In this document: piece after piece, positions 17,969-26,262 of the stretch
How the letters are laid out: each line of letters begins with the position of its first letter
Position numbering within the stretch: the stretch's first letter is position 1
From: a virus
Strand: one strand, 5' to 3'
DNA length: 64,000 nt
IMG/VR virus record: IMGVR_UViG_3300032579_000009
Span: 1 to 64,000 of that record
The notes under the pieces: generated by a model
What the model was told of the DNA's origin: nothing
Databases searched by the model: none
What the model saw: only the letters and a program-made list of their open reading frames with translations
Program-made: the position numbers and the translations under genes

Positions 17969-18787
17969 ATGATTCGTTTATTCCCTGGAGTAGAATTCTA
18001 TATAACCAACGTCTGTAATCTCACCTGTCGCGGGTGTAATCGCTTTAATAATTTAAATTTCAAAGGACATCAACGTTGGGCAGATCATGCGGCTGCATAT
18101 GAAGCATGGAGTCGTCGTTTAGATCTACCGCAGATTACTATCATAGGTGGAGAACCTACACTTAATCCTGATTTAGAATTATGGGTTAGTAATCTAAGGC
18201 GCCTATGGCCTGACAGTGTTATTATGGTGCAGACTAACGGCACCTATCAACGTCCTGAACATTTAACCTATTGGGACAAATATCGTGTGGGGTTTGGATT
18301 AAGTTTGCATGATCCTGCAACAGCAGAAGAACTAAAAGCCAAGTGGAAATACCATGCTGGCGAAATAGAAGCCTATGTATTCCATCAATCAACAGTGATC
18401 AAACAAGATGATCATTATGTGTTACACAACAGCGACACTGTAAAAGCATTTAATAGTTGTGATATGAAACACGACCATACTATGTATCAGGGCAAACTAT
18501 ATAAGTGTCCAGCAATGAGCAATTTACCAGATTTTGATCAACAGTTTGATTTACGGTTGGATACTAGACAACGTGAATTGCTATACAGTTACCAACCACT
18601 GTCAGCGGACTGCTCAGAAGAAGACCTACAAGAATTTGCCGCAACCGTAGATACACCTATAGCACAATGTGAATTTTGCCCGCAGGATCTACAGTGGCAC
18701 ACTGCCCTAGGCGAACTTAAAGAAAATCTACCAAAACCTACGTTTGCTCCGCCAGTAACAGAAGCTGAATTAAAATTCTACAAATAG
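17969..18787 (+). CDS. Radical SAM protein
   Basis: This 272-residue protein has CNLTCRGC (CxxxCxxC) near residue 16, which binds the 4Fe-4S cluster that cleaves S-adenosylmethionine. It is followed by the IIGGEPTLNPD (GGEP) SAM-binding motif and the IMVQTNGTY strand. A C-terminal Cys group (C-x2-C in CEFCPQD, and CDMKHD) could bind a second cluster or zinc, as in SPASM-like proteins. The substrate is unknown; peptide or tRNA modification are the usual roles. iscU/iscA-like genes lie close downstream. The ATG is at the predicted late transcription start. Confidence 0.85.
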   Translation: MIRLFPGVEFYITNVCNLTCRGCNRFNNLNFKGHQRWADHAAAYEAWSRRLDLPQITIIGGEPTLNPDLELWVSNLRRLWPDSVIMVQTNGTYQRPEHLTYWDKYRVGFGLSLHDPATAEELKAKWKYHAGEIEAYVFHQSTVIKQDDHYVLHNSDTVKAFNSCDMKHDHTMYQGKLYKCPAMSNLPDFDQQFDLRLDTRQRELLYSYQPLSADCSEEDLQEFAATVDTPIAQCEFCPQDLQWHTALGELKENLPKPTFAPPVTEAELKFYK

Positions 18788-18858
18788 CTTGACACAACAC
18801 AATAAATACTTTAGTATTTTAGTATACTATTGTTTTTCACATGCTTGTGCGCCAAGAT

Positions 18859-18866
18859 GATAAATA
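18859..18866 (+). promoter_or_regulatory. T4-late-type promoter element, ATG 5 nt downstream
   Basis: GATAAATA is followed by the ATG of the endonuclease at 18872, exactly at the expected +1 position. A TTGACA box lies at 18789-18794 but has no good -10 box. Confidence 0.6.
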
Positions 18867-18871
18867 CTTGT

Positions 18872-19459
18872 ATGAAAAACAAATATGGTATTATTAAGAA
18901 GTGTTTATATTGCGGAAATGACTTTGAAACTAAACCTCGTTTCTTAGATTATTGTTCTCAAAAATGTAAAAATCCTTTAAATAGAGGAGAATATGATCCC
19001 TGGAATAAAGGGGTTAAACTTACAGAAGAACAAAAAGCAAAACAAAATACAAGCGGGCTTACAAAAGGTTGGGGATGGAATAAAGGCATACCAAATCAAC
19101 TCCAATCAGAAAAATGGACAGGCAAAGGAAATCCCAATTGGGATGGAAAAATTAATAATCAACGCCCTAAGAATTATGTAGATGATGAATTTACAGCATA
19201 CAAAAGAGAATGTAAAAAAGCAACATATCGTTCTTGGTACGCTATGAAGAAAGAAGGTATGGTTCCCAAATTAGGCAAAAGAAAAACAGATTGGCAAATG
19301 GATCATATTATTCCGTACGAACAGGGATTTCAATTGGGGATAGATCCTAAAATAATTGGCGGTAGAAAGAATCTAAGATTTATATTAGGTGAAGAAAACA
19401 GAAGTAAATGGGATAGTTTCCAACCTGATGATGTTGTTAAATCTATTATAGGAGATTAA
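18872..19459 (+). CDS. HNH-type homing endonuclease
   Basis: The frame is open from 18830, but the ATG at 18872 gives MKNKYG, lies at the late promoter start point and is preferred (195 residues). A zinc ribbon C-x2-C...C-x3-C (CLYCGNDF ... YCSQKC) is followed by repeated WNKG/GNPNWDGK segments like the NUMOD DNA-binding modules of homing enzymes. The nuclease core is WQMDHIIPYEQG...NLRFILGEENRSK. It sits alone between the radical SAM gene and iscU, typical of a free-standing mobile gene. Confidence 0.75.
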   Translation: MKNKYGIIKKCLYCGNDFETKPRFLDYCSQKCKNPLNRGEYDPWNKGVKLTEEQKAKQNTSGLTKGWGWNKGIPNQLQSEKWTGKGNPNWDGKINNQRPKNYVDDEFTAYKRECKKATYRSWYAMKKEGMVPKLGKRKTDWQMDHIIPYEQGFQLGIDPKIIGGRKNLRFILGEENRSKWDSFQPDDVVKSIIGD

Positions 19460-19460
19460 A

Positions 19461-19857
19461 ATGTCTTACAGCACAAAAGTGCTTGACCATTACGAAAATC
19501 CAAGAAATGTTGGAAGCATGAATAAGGAGGATCCGCAAGTTGGCACAGGTATGGTTGGTGCGCCAGCTTGCGGATGACGGAGATGTAATGAAGCTCCAGA
19601 TAAAAGTGGAGAATGGAATTATAACAGATGCAAAATTCAAAACCTATGGCTGTGGCTCAGCGATTGCTAGCTCGTCTCTTGTTACAGAAATGCTCAAAGG
19701 CAGAACGCTCAAGGAAGCTGGTGAAATTAAGAACTCAGCGATTGCAGAAGAACTCGCATTACCGCCCGTTAAGATACACTGTTCGGTGCTTGCTGAGGAT
19801 GCAATCAAATCAGCTATAGAAGATTATAGGAAGAAACATGATAACCTTAACAGCTAA
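19461..19857 (+). pseudogene. iscU: IscU-type Fe-S scaffold, interrupted by a 7-nt insertion
   Basis: IscU assembles 2Fe-2S clusters before transfer to target proteins. Frame A (19461-19577) gives 38 residues almost identical in pattern to bacterial IscU (MSYSTKVLDHYENPRNVG ... GMVGAPACG) and ends at TGA 19575-19577. The remainder (DVMKLQIKVENG ... YGCGSAIASSSLVTEM ... LPPVKIHCSVLAEDAIKSAI) continues in the +1 frame to 19857. Removing 7 nt, 19575-19581, restores the canonical ACG-DVMKLQ joint and a full-length protein of about 130 residues. All three cluster Cys are present across the two halves. It is either a true disruption or frameshift, or an assembly error. iscA overlaps the 3' end by 20 nt. 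Confidence 0.8.
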
Positions 19858-20158
19858 TGCCGCAAAAAAAATGCAAGATGCCTTGTACAATCGCAAGAAA
19901 GGTATAGGCATGCGTATTGGTGTGCGCACCAGTGGCTGTAGTGGTTTTGCTTACTTGCTAGAATTTGCTGATCAAACGTTTGATGGCGATCTTGAAATAG
20001 AAGAACGCGGCGTTACTCTTATAATCAATAAAAAAGACCTAGTATACCTACAGGGTATGGAAATAGATTATACCAAAAAAGGTCTTAATGAAGGTTTTGA
20101 GTTTGCTAACCCTAACGAGAAAGCACGTTGTGGGTGCGGCGAATCATTTACTGTTTGA
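19838..20158 (+). CDS. iscA: IscA/ErpA-type Fe-S cluster carrier
   Basis: This 106-residue A-type carrier receives Fe-S clusters from IscU and delivers them to apoproteins. The three ligand Cys are visible: C34 (RTSGCSGFAY), C98 and C100 (RCGCGESF). The length is typical of IscA. It overlaps the end of iscU by 20 nt, in the same order as bacterial isc operons. Possible clients in this window are the two radical SAM proteins and the RecB/Cas4-like nuclease, which is inference. Confidence 0.92.
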   Translation: MITLTANAAKKMQDALYNRKKGIGMRIGVRTSGCSGFAYLLEFADQTFDGDLEIEERGVTLIINKKDLVYLQGMEIDYTKKGLNEGFEFANPNEKARCGCGESFTV

Positions 20159-20183
20159 CCTTTTCTAATTAGTACTATATACT
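20155..20183 (+). promoter_or_regulatory. Sigma70-like promoter before the nuclease
   Basis: TTGACC (20155-20160) and TATACT (20178-20183) are 17 nt apart. The next ATG (20190) is 6 nt beyond the -10 box, at the expected +1. Confidence 0.65.
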
Positions 20184-20189
20184 AGTACT

Positions 20190-20903
20190 ATGCTTATACA
20201 ACGATACGACTATACCCCCATCTCTCGTGACACTGTTGAAGGAAAAAGACTCTACACCCTGCCAGATGGCAGCAGAGTTCCTAGTGTTACAACAATCTTA
20301 GACAAGACTAAACCTCGAGAAAAAGTAGAAGCTCTTAACAACTGGCGTAAAGCCGTAGGCGAAAAGAAAGCACAGGAAATTACCACAGAAGCTGCCAGCC
20401 GCGGTACACGTATGCACAAGTGGTTAGAAGACTATGTGCGTAACGATCGCCAATTAGGAACCCCTGGTACTAATCCCAACAGTCAACAAAGCTATGCTAT
20501 GGCACAGCAGATTATAGAACATGGGCTTAAACACGTAGATGAAGTATGGGGCATTGAAGTGCCCTTATATGTTCCCGGCTTGTATGCAGGCACTACAGAT
20601 GCCTGTGGAGTGTACAAAGGCCAGCCCGCAATTTTAGACTACAAACAGACCAATAAACCTAAGAAAAAGGAGTGGATTGAAGACTATTTCCTTCAATTAT
20701 GCGCCTATGCTGCCGCACATAATGAAGTCCATGGCACAGACATTCGACAGGGTGTAATCTTAATGGCTGTGGCACCTAAAATACTAGCAGAAGGCGGCTT
20801 TGAAAAACCTGAATTCCAAACCTGGACTGTAGAAGGTGCTGAGTGGAACATCTGGATGGATCGCTGGTTTGATAGAGTTGAACAGTATTATAAACTAGCA
20901 TAA
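20190..20903 (+). CDS. PD-(D/E)xK exonuclease, RecB/Cas4-like
   Basis: This is a 237-residue nuclease. The order of motifs fits the RecB/Cas4 group: an N-terminal SVTTILDKTKP, a helix with RGTRMHKWLEDYV (conserved His), then GTTDACGVYKG with the catalytic Asp, then ILDYKQTNK (D-x-K), then a Q-x2-AYAAAHN helix. No four-Cys cluster like Cas4 is visible, so it is closer to the phage T4-like cyanophage exonucleases. It likely acts in recombination or DNA processing. The start is at a leaderless-type promoter. Confidence 0.8.
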   Translation: MLIQRYDYTPISRDTVEGKRLYTLPDGSRVPSVTTILDKTKPREKVEALNNWRKAVGEKKAQEITTEAASRGTRMHKWLEDYVRNDRQLGTPGTNPNSQQSYAMAQQIIEHGLKHVDEVWGIEVPLYVPGLYAGTTDACGVYKGQPAILDYKQTNKPKKKEWIEDYFLQLCAYAAAHNEVHGTDIRQGVILMAVAPKILAEGGFEKPEFQTWTVEGAEWNIWMDRWFDRVEQYYKLA

Positions 20904-20906
20904 ATA
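20899..20906 (+). promoter_or_regulatory. T4-late-type promoter element
   Basis: CATAAATA overlaps the nuclease stop and lies 24 nt before the ATG at 20931, which has an AAGG ribosome site. Confidence 0.5.
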
Positions 20907-20930
20907 CTAGATACAAAGTAAGGTGTAACC

Positions 20931-21197
20931 ATGTCAGAAATAACTAATATACAGCCAATTAGCACAACTCAGTCAGCTGTGTCAGCTATCAATCAAATAG
21001 AAGGTCGCGTATTTGACAAAGATGGTGTAACTAATTATGGTGTTGTTGCAGAAGAATTAGCAGTTACATTCCCAGAATTTGTAGATTTATCAAATCCCAG
21101 TAATCCAGTAGTAAACTATAATGGTATTATTGCTTATCTAGTTAATGCTATTCATGAACTCAATGGTAGGGTACAAAATTTAGAGGATAGTAATTAA
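20931..21197 (+). CDS. Stand-alone fibre chaperone-like (S74-type) protein
   Basis: This is an 88-residue protein. YGVVAEELAVTFPEFV ... VNYNGIIAYLVNAIHELNGRVQNLE matches the core and terminal coiled helix of intramolecular chaperone (peptidase S74) domains found at the end of phage fibres. Here the domain is a separate small gene without the catalytic Ser-Lys region, so it would act as a non-cleaved folding partner or trimerisation domain. It lies 2 nt upstream of a fibre-like gene, its likely partner. Confidence 0.65.
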   Translation: MSEITNIQPISTTQSAVSAINQIEGRVFDKDGVTNYGVVAEELAVTFPEFVDLSNPSNPVVNYNGIIAYLVNAIHELNGRVQNLEDSN

Positions 21198-21199
21198 TC

Positions 21200-21775
21200 A
21201 TGGCTGTTATACAAGTTAGTTTAATTCAAGTACGTAGTGGCTTAAACGCAGATCTTCCTTCGTTGTCTACGGGTGAGTTTGGTTGGAGTATTGATACTCA
21301 ACAACTATATATTGGTAATGGTACAGCTGCAGAAGGCAGTCCAAATCCAGGCGGTGTTACAGAATTACTTACTCAATACAGTGCAGGTAATTTTAACGTT
21401 GCCCTTGGCGCTGTTGAAGCTAACATTGCTATTCTACAGGCTAATGTTGCTACCTTACAGTCAGAAGTGGGTGATTATAAAATTACCCTAGCTGACAATC
21501 AAGCTAACGTAACCAACACCGCAGTACAACTTAATTCATTAACTACTAACACCATTGATTATAATATCATTCGTGGCACAGCAGCCAGAGTAGGCACTAT
21601 CAAAGTATCAACCTACAATGGTACAGTGGTCTATGAAGATGACTATAGTGAAACTGCTAGTACAGGTATTAATCTTAGTTTTACTACAACCACAACCACA
21701 GCTAATTTAGCCTATACTAGTACGTATGTAGGCAATGCGGCAGTATTAACCTACTACCTAAAAGCGTTTAATTAA
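21200..21775 (+). CDS. Tail-fibre-like protein
   Basis: This 191-residue protein begins with the pattern LSTGEFGWSIDTQQLYIGNG, found at the N-terminus of phage fibres and tropism determinants, and like the starts of the fibres at 1 and 35451. A heptad segment follows (VEANIAILQANVATLQSEV), then a Thr-rich beta domain. The two preceding and following genes are 2 nt or less away, so they form one unit. It is a virion surface protein; the receptor is unknown. Confidence 0.65.
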   Translation: MAVIQVSLIQVRSGLNADLPSLSTGEFGWSIDTQQLYIGNGTAAEGSPNPGGVTELLTQYSAGNFNVALGAVEANIAILQANVATLQSEVGDYKITLADNQANVTNTAVQLNSLTTNTIDYNIIRGTAARVGTIKVSTYNGTVVYEDDYSETASTGINLSFTTTTTTANLAYTSTYVGNAAVLTYYLKAFN

Positions 21776-21776
21776 C

Positions 21777-22238
21777 ATGTTGGAAAATTTTTGGAATCTG
21801 CGAGTTAATGAAAGACTAGCGCAGTGGAAGGACTTCCGCCGCAATTTAGATCAATTGCCGATTGAACAGGCAGTAGAACAACTAAATCAATTTTGGAGCC
21901 GCGCTCCAGGCATTGGCTACTATTTGGCACCAGATAATACAACAGATTGGCCAGATCCCTGGACATTATTGGCTGAAAATTATTACTGCGACATTGCAAA
22001 AGCCCTAGGAATAGTTTATACTATATACTTTACTGGTCATAAAAATTTAAATCCAGAAATAAGAATATATTATGATCCTGAAACCAAAGAACGCAGTAAC
22101 GTAGCGTGGCTAGCAGATGGGAAATATATTCTTAATTTCTATCCTTACACGATAGTAAATACAAGTGAAGTTGAAAAAATGCAGTTGCAATTACTGTATC
22201 AATATTCAAGTACAGATTTACAATTAGAAAAATATTAA
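21777..22238 (+). CDS. Unknown protein between fibre and ribonucleotide reductase genes
   Basis: This 153-residue, Trp- and Tyr-rich protein has the segment TTDWPDPWTLLAENYYCDIAKALGIVYT followed by a beta strand run ending in YPYTIVN. The composition resembles conserved phage proteins of marine T4-like viruses, but I assign no function. It starts 1 nt after the fibre stop. Confidence 0.55.
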   Translation: MLENFWNLRVNERLAQWKDFRRNLDQLPIEQAVEQLNQFWSRAPGIGYYLAPDNTTDWPDPWTLLAENYYCDIAKALGIVYTIYFTGHKNLNPEIRIYYDPETKERSNVAWLADGKYILNFYPYTIVNTSEVEKMQLQLLYQYSSTDLQLEKY

Positions 22239-22253
22239 AAAGAGGCACTCAAG

Positions 22254-24578
22254 TTGAGCAATATTCAAGTTAAGAAACGCAGCGGAGCCATCGTTCCGTT
22301 AGATTTAACAAAATGGCAAAATCAAGTAGCTAAAGTATGTCAAGGTATAGCTGATGTTAGCCAATCGATGATTGAGATCAAGGCCCAACCACACTTTTAC
22401 GATGGTATCAGTACACGCGAAATTGATGAAATTACTCTACGTGCTATTGTTGATCTTATTGACGTAGAACACGAACCCGATGTAGGGCATACCAACTATC
22501 AATATGTAGCAGGCAAACAACGCCTAAGTATGCTGCGTAAAGACGTCTATGGTGACTATAATGTTCCGCACCTATTGGAAATTGTTAAAACCAATGTAGC
22601 CACAGGATTGTATACCAATGAACTATTAACTTGGTACACAGAAGAAGAGTGGAACAAAATGAATGACCTGTTAGATCATGAAAAAGATGAAAGTTATTCA
22701 TACGCAGCCATTGAACAACTAATTGAAAAGTATCTAGTTCGTAACCGCTCAACAAAACAAATTTACGAAACTCCGCAGATTCGCTATATAATTGCGGCCG
22801 CAACAGTGTTTCACAAAGAACTACCTAGTCAAAGATTGCGTTATATTAAAGATTACTACGCCTGCGCCAGCGATGGATTGTTTACCTTAGCTACTCCTGT
22901 TCTAGCTGGCCTGGGCACCCCTACAAAACAATTTAGTTCATGCGTGTTGATCAAATCAGACGATGATCTAGATAGTATTTTTGCATCAGGCGAAATGATG
23001 GCCAAGTATGCAAGTAAACGTGCTGGTATTGGCTTGGAGATTGGACGTCTACGCCCATTGGGATCTCCCATCAGAGGTGGTGAAATCATGCACACTGGTA
23101 TGATCCCTTTCCTTAAAAAATGGTTTGGTGACCTACGTTCATGTTCACAAGGTGGTATTAGAAATGCGTCAGCTACTGTGTTTTATCCAATATGGCATCA
23201 TCAATTTGATGATCTTATTGTGCTTAAAAATAATCAGGGCACTGAGGAAACTCGTGTACGTCATATGGATTATGGGGTCGTACTATCGGCACTGTTTTGG
23301 CGTAGATTCAAAAACAAAGAAATGATCACGTTCTTTGATCCAAACGAAGTGCCTGACTTATATGAAGCATTTTACAAAGACATTGCACTATTTGAAGAAC
23401 TCTATGTCAAATACGAAAAGCAAAAAGACCTACGTAAAAAAGTCCTACCAGCAGAAGAAGTATTTAAAGGTGGTATCTTAAAGGAGAGAACTGATACTGG
23501 GCGTATCTATCTTGTGTTCATTGACAATGTCATGAACCAAGGTCCATTTGATCCAGAATACCACACAATTTATCAGTCAAATTTATGTTGTGAAATATTA
23601 CTTCCTACCCGTCCTTTTAAGCGTCTTGACGACAGTAACGGCCGCATCGCTTTATGCACTTTGGGATCAATCAACTGGGGTGCGTTCCGCAATCCAGAAG
23701 ACATGCGTCGTGCTTGCCGTATACTTCAGCGCAGTCTATGTAATATCCTTGACTATCAAGATTTCTTAAGTATACAAAGCAAACTCAGTAATGACGAAAT
23801 ACAACCACTAGGTATTGGTGTTACTAATCTTGCCTATTGGCATGCTAAACGCAGTTATCAATACGGCACACCAGATGCACTACAAGATGTTAAAACATGG
23901 ATGGAGCATCAGGCATTTTACCTAACAGAAGCCACAGTTGAACTAGCTAAAGAACGTGGTGCTTGTACACACAGCGAACACACACGTTATGGTAAAGGTT
24001 ACTTCCCTTGGGAAAGTCGTGCTAAAGGTGTTAACACTCTAGCAGACTTTACACCAAGTCGTGAATTGGATTGGGAACAGCTACGCAGTGACATGAGATC
24101 ATATGGTGTGCGTAACGCTACCTTAATGGCAGTAGCACCTGTTGAAAGTTCTAGTGTGGTGATTAACAGTACCAATGGTATTGAAATGCCCATGAGTTTG
24201 ATCTCAGTTAAAGAATCAAAAGCAGGCTCGTTTATTCAAGTTGTTCCAGAATACAACAAACTAAAAACTAAGTATCAATTGATGTGGGAACAAAAGGACT
24301 GCGACGCATATTTGAAAACAGCGGCGGTGCTAGCGGCTTATGTGGATCAAAGTATCAGTACAAATACATTTTACAATCCAGCGCACTTCCCAGATCGTAA
24401 AGTTCCAACTACATTGATTGCTAAGAACTTGATGCAGGCTCATGCGTGGGGTATTAAAACATTCTACTATAGCTTGATTAATAAAGCTGGAGCAAAAGCA
24501 CAAGACGAACCTAAAGAAATCTTAGTAGATGAAGTATCAACATTAGACGACGAGGACTGCGAAAGCTGCAAATTATAA
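22254..24578 (+). CDS. nrdA: Ribonucleotide reductase class Ia, large subunit
   Basis: NrdA reduces ribonucleoside diphosphates to deoxynucleotides. This 774-residue protein has an N-terminal ATP-cone (VKKRSGAIVPLD). The active-site set is complete: C230 (SSCVLI), N443/C445/E447 (SNLCCEIL) and C468 (ALCTLGSINW). The C-terminal redox tail ends in CESCKL. The start is TTG with an AGAGG ribosome site 9 nt upstream; no better ATG precedes the ATP-cone. nrdB follows with no gap and glutaredoxin after it, a full operon for dNTP supply during infection. Confidence 0.97.
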   Translation: MSNIQVKKRSGAIVPLDLTKWQNQVAKVCQGIADVSQSMIEIKAQPHFYDGISTREIDEITLRAIVDLIDVEHEPDVGHTNYQYVAGKQRLSMLRKDVYGDYNVPHLLEIVKTNVATGLYTNELLTWYTEEEWNKMNDLLDHEKDESYSYAAIEQLIEKYLVRNRSTKQIYETPQIRYIIAAATVFHKELPSQRLRYIKDYYACASDGLFTLATPVLAGLGTPTKQFSSCVLIKSDDDLDSIFASGEMMAKYASKRAGIGLEIGRLRPLGSPIRGGEIMHTGMIPFLKKWFGDLRSCSQGGIRNASATVFYPIWHHQFDDLIVLKNNQGTEETRVRHMDYGVVLSALFWRRFKNKEMITFFDPNEVPDLYEAFYKDIALFEELYVKYEKQKDLRKKVLPAEEVFKGGILKERTDTGRIYLVFIDNVMNQGPFDPEYHTIYQSNLCCEILLPTRPFKRLDDSNGRIALCTLGSINWGAFRNPEDMRRACRILQRSLCNILDYQDFLSIQSKLSNDEIQPLGIGVTNLAYWHAKRSYQYGTPDALQDVKTWMEHQAFYLTEATVELAKERGACTHSEHTRYGKGYFPWESRAKGVNTLADFTPSRELDWEQLRSDMRSYGVRNATLMAVAPVESSSVVINSTNGIEMPMSLISVKESKAGSFIQVVPEYNKLKTKYQLMWEQKDCDAYLKTAAVLAAYVDQSISTNTFYNPAHFPDRKVPTTLIAKNLMQAHAWGIKTFYYSLINKAGAKAQDEPKEILVDEVSTLDDEDCESCKL

Positions 24579-25679
24579 ATGTCAAAAGCACAATACAATT
24601 TAAATACCAAAACAGACTATCTATCACGTAAGATGTTTCTTGACCCAGCAGGTCCTGTAACCATACAACGTTTTGAAGAAGTAAAATATAACAAGCTGGT
24701 TAAACTAGAACAAACAGCTCGTGGGTTCTTTTGGATCCCAGAAGAAGTCAGCTTAACCAAAGACTCAAATGATTTTAAAGATGCCAGCGACACAGTCAAG
24801 CATATTTTTACCAGCAATTTACTAAGACAAACTGCCCTGGACAGTTTACAAGGACGTGGCCCTGCACAGGTGTTTACTCCGGTAGTAAGTATTCCAGAAC
24901 TAGAAGCACTGATGTATAATTGGAGTTTCTTTGAAACTAATATACACAGTCGCAGTTACAGCCATATCATTCGCAACATCTATAATGTGCCCAAGGATGT
25001 GTTTAACACTATTCATGACACTGAAGAGATTGTTAGTATGGCATCAACCATTGGCAACTACTATGATGCTCTCCACCTAATAAACTGCAAGGTAGAGCTA
25101 GGACACAAAGTAGATGAACAACAACATATTAAAGCCATATGGTTGGCTCTCAACGCCAGTTACGGACTAGAAGCATTCCGCTTTATGGTCAGTTTTGCTA
25201 CTTCACTTGCGATGGTGGAGAACAAGATTTTTATTGGTAACGGCAATATTATATCACTGATCTTGCAAGACGAGTTGTTACACAAAGAATGGACTGCTTG
25301 GTTAATTAATCAGGTAGCCAAAGAAGATCCACGTTTTGCCAAGGTCAAAGAAGAGTGTACGGCAGAAGTCTATGCTATGTATCAAGATGTTATTCGTGAA
25401 GAAAAGGAGTGGGCTGATTACTTGTTTAAATTTGGTCCAGTGATTGGTCTTAATGCTAATATCTTAAAAGAATTCGTAGACTATACTGCACTTGGCGCAC
25501 TAAAAGAAATTGGTATTAAATATCAAGAACCAGCACCTAAGACCACACCAATTCCTTGGTTTAACAAACACAGCGACACTAGTAAGAAACAAACAGCATT
25601 ACAGGAAAATGAGTCAACAAATTATGTAATTGGAGTCATGGGCGAAGGTATTGACTACAATGAATTACCAGATTTATAG
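24579..25679 (+). CDS. nrdB: Ribonucleotide reductase class Ia, small subunit
   Basis: This 366-residue beta subunit carries the diiron-tyrosyl radical. LDSLQGR holds the first Asp ligand. HSRSYSHIIRNI holds the His ligand and radical Tyr. VENKIFIGN and DELLH hold the second-half Glu and His ligands. The first-half Glu is spaced E-T-N-I-H, one residue longer than the ETIH of E. coli NrdB, which may be normal for this phage group. The start directly follows the nrdA stop. The C-terminal tail (DYNELPDL) is the type that docks to NrdA. Confidence 0.95.
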   Translation: MSKAQYNLNTKTDYLSRKMFLDPAGPVTIQRFEEVKYNKLVKLEQTARGFFWIPEEVSLTKDSNDFKDASDTVKHIFTSNLLRQTALDSLQGRGPAQVFTPVVSIPELEALMYNWSFFETNIHSRSYSHIIRNIYNVPKDVFNTIHDTEEIVSMASTIGNYYDALHLINCKVELGHKVDEQQHIKAIWLALNASYGLEAFRFMVSFATSLAMVENKIFIGNGNIISLILQDELLHKEWTAWLINQVAKEDPRFAKVKEECTAEVYAMYQDVIREEKEWADYLFKFGPVIGLNANILKEFVDYTALGALKEIGIKYQEPAPKTTPIPWFNKHSDTSKKQTALQENESTNYVIGVMGEGIDYNELPDL

Positions 25680-25687
25680 GAAAAAAA

Positions 25688-25948
25688 ATGTTAATAGTAT
25701 ATAGTAAAAATCACTGCCCGTTCTGCGTGCAGGCAAAAAAATGGTTAGAACTGAAAAAAGTTGATTTTGAAGAAATCAACGTAGAACAAGACCCAGATAA
25801 ATTAGTTTGGTTAAAATCAAAAGGGCATCAAAGTGTGCCACAGATCTACACAGACAAAGATGAACTGTTTGTAGAAGGTGGATTCAAAGGATTAGTAGGA
25901 TTAACTGAAGAAGAATTTCAACGACGCTTAGGAGCAACAAATGCTTGA
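25688..25948 (+). CDS. Glutaredoxin
   Basis: This 86-residue thioredoxin-fold protein has a CPFC active site (C10, C13), a cis-Pro loop (HQSVPQIY) and a GGF motif for glutathione (EGGFKG). It would recycle the disulfide of the phage ribonucleotide reductase. The position directly after nrdB, with an 8-nt gap and an A-rich ribosome site, supports that role. The length is typical for GrxC/NrdH-size proteins. Confidence 0.93.
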   Translation: MLIVYSKNHCPFCVQAKKWLELKKVDFEEINVEQDPDKLVWLKSKGHQSVPQIYTDKDELFVEGGFKGLVGLTEEEFQRRLGATNA

Positions 25949-26252
25949 GAAACAAGGTTACGCTAAAGATACAGTAGTATCATTCAAAATTGTTAATGGT
26001 GATGAAATCATTGCTAAAATTCTGTCAGAGGACAGTACCAGCTTTACTATTGACAAACCATGTACAGTAATGCCTAGCCAAAAAGGCCTAGGTCTGATAC
26101 AAAGCCTCTTTACAAGTGACTTAAATAAGAGTATAGTCCTGCAAAAAGCACATGTGATGTTACATAGTCCTACAATCAAAGACATGGAAGACCATTACAT
26201 TCAAACTACCACTGGTATTACCCCAGTTGGTGCAGGCGGCATTATAACTTAA
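25941..26252 (+). CDS. Small beta-barrel (Sm-like) phage protein, unknown
   Basis: This 103-residue protein overlaps the glutaredoxin stop by 8 nt. The first 60 residues alternate strands (VVSFKIVNGDEIIAKILSED, FTIDKPCTVM), which resembles an SH3/Sm-like small barrel. The C-terminus is Gly-rich. It is conserved-looking but without a known function; I infer expression with nrdAB. Confidence 0.55.
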   Translation: MLEKQGYAKDTVVSFKIVNGDEIIAKILSEDSTSFTIDKPCTVMPSQKGLGLIQSLFTSDLNKSIVLQKAHVMLHSPTIKDMEDHYIQTTTGITPVGAGGIIT

Positions 26253-26262
26253 GGCAACGCCA

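Noticed and set aside
18789-18860. Sigma70 promoter starting with TTGACA at 18789
   Set aside because: No acceptable -10 box at 16-18 nt; the late-type GATAAATA at 18859 explains the start better.
19566-19581. RF2-type programmed +1 frameshift in iscU
   Set aside because: TGA followed by C is present, but the CTT slippery codon and a Shine-Dalgarno 3-6 nt upstream are absent. It is kept only as a possibility to test.
19540-19857. TTG start at 19540 as a genuine short IscU gene
   Set aside because: It would encode a non-IscU N-terminus and miss the first cluster Cys, while the true N-terminus is present upstream in another frame. The data fit a 7-nt insertion better.
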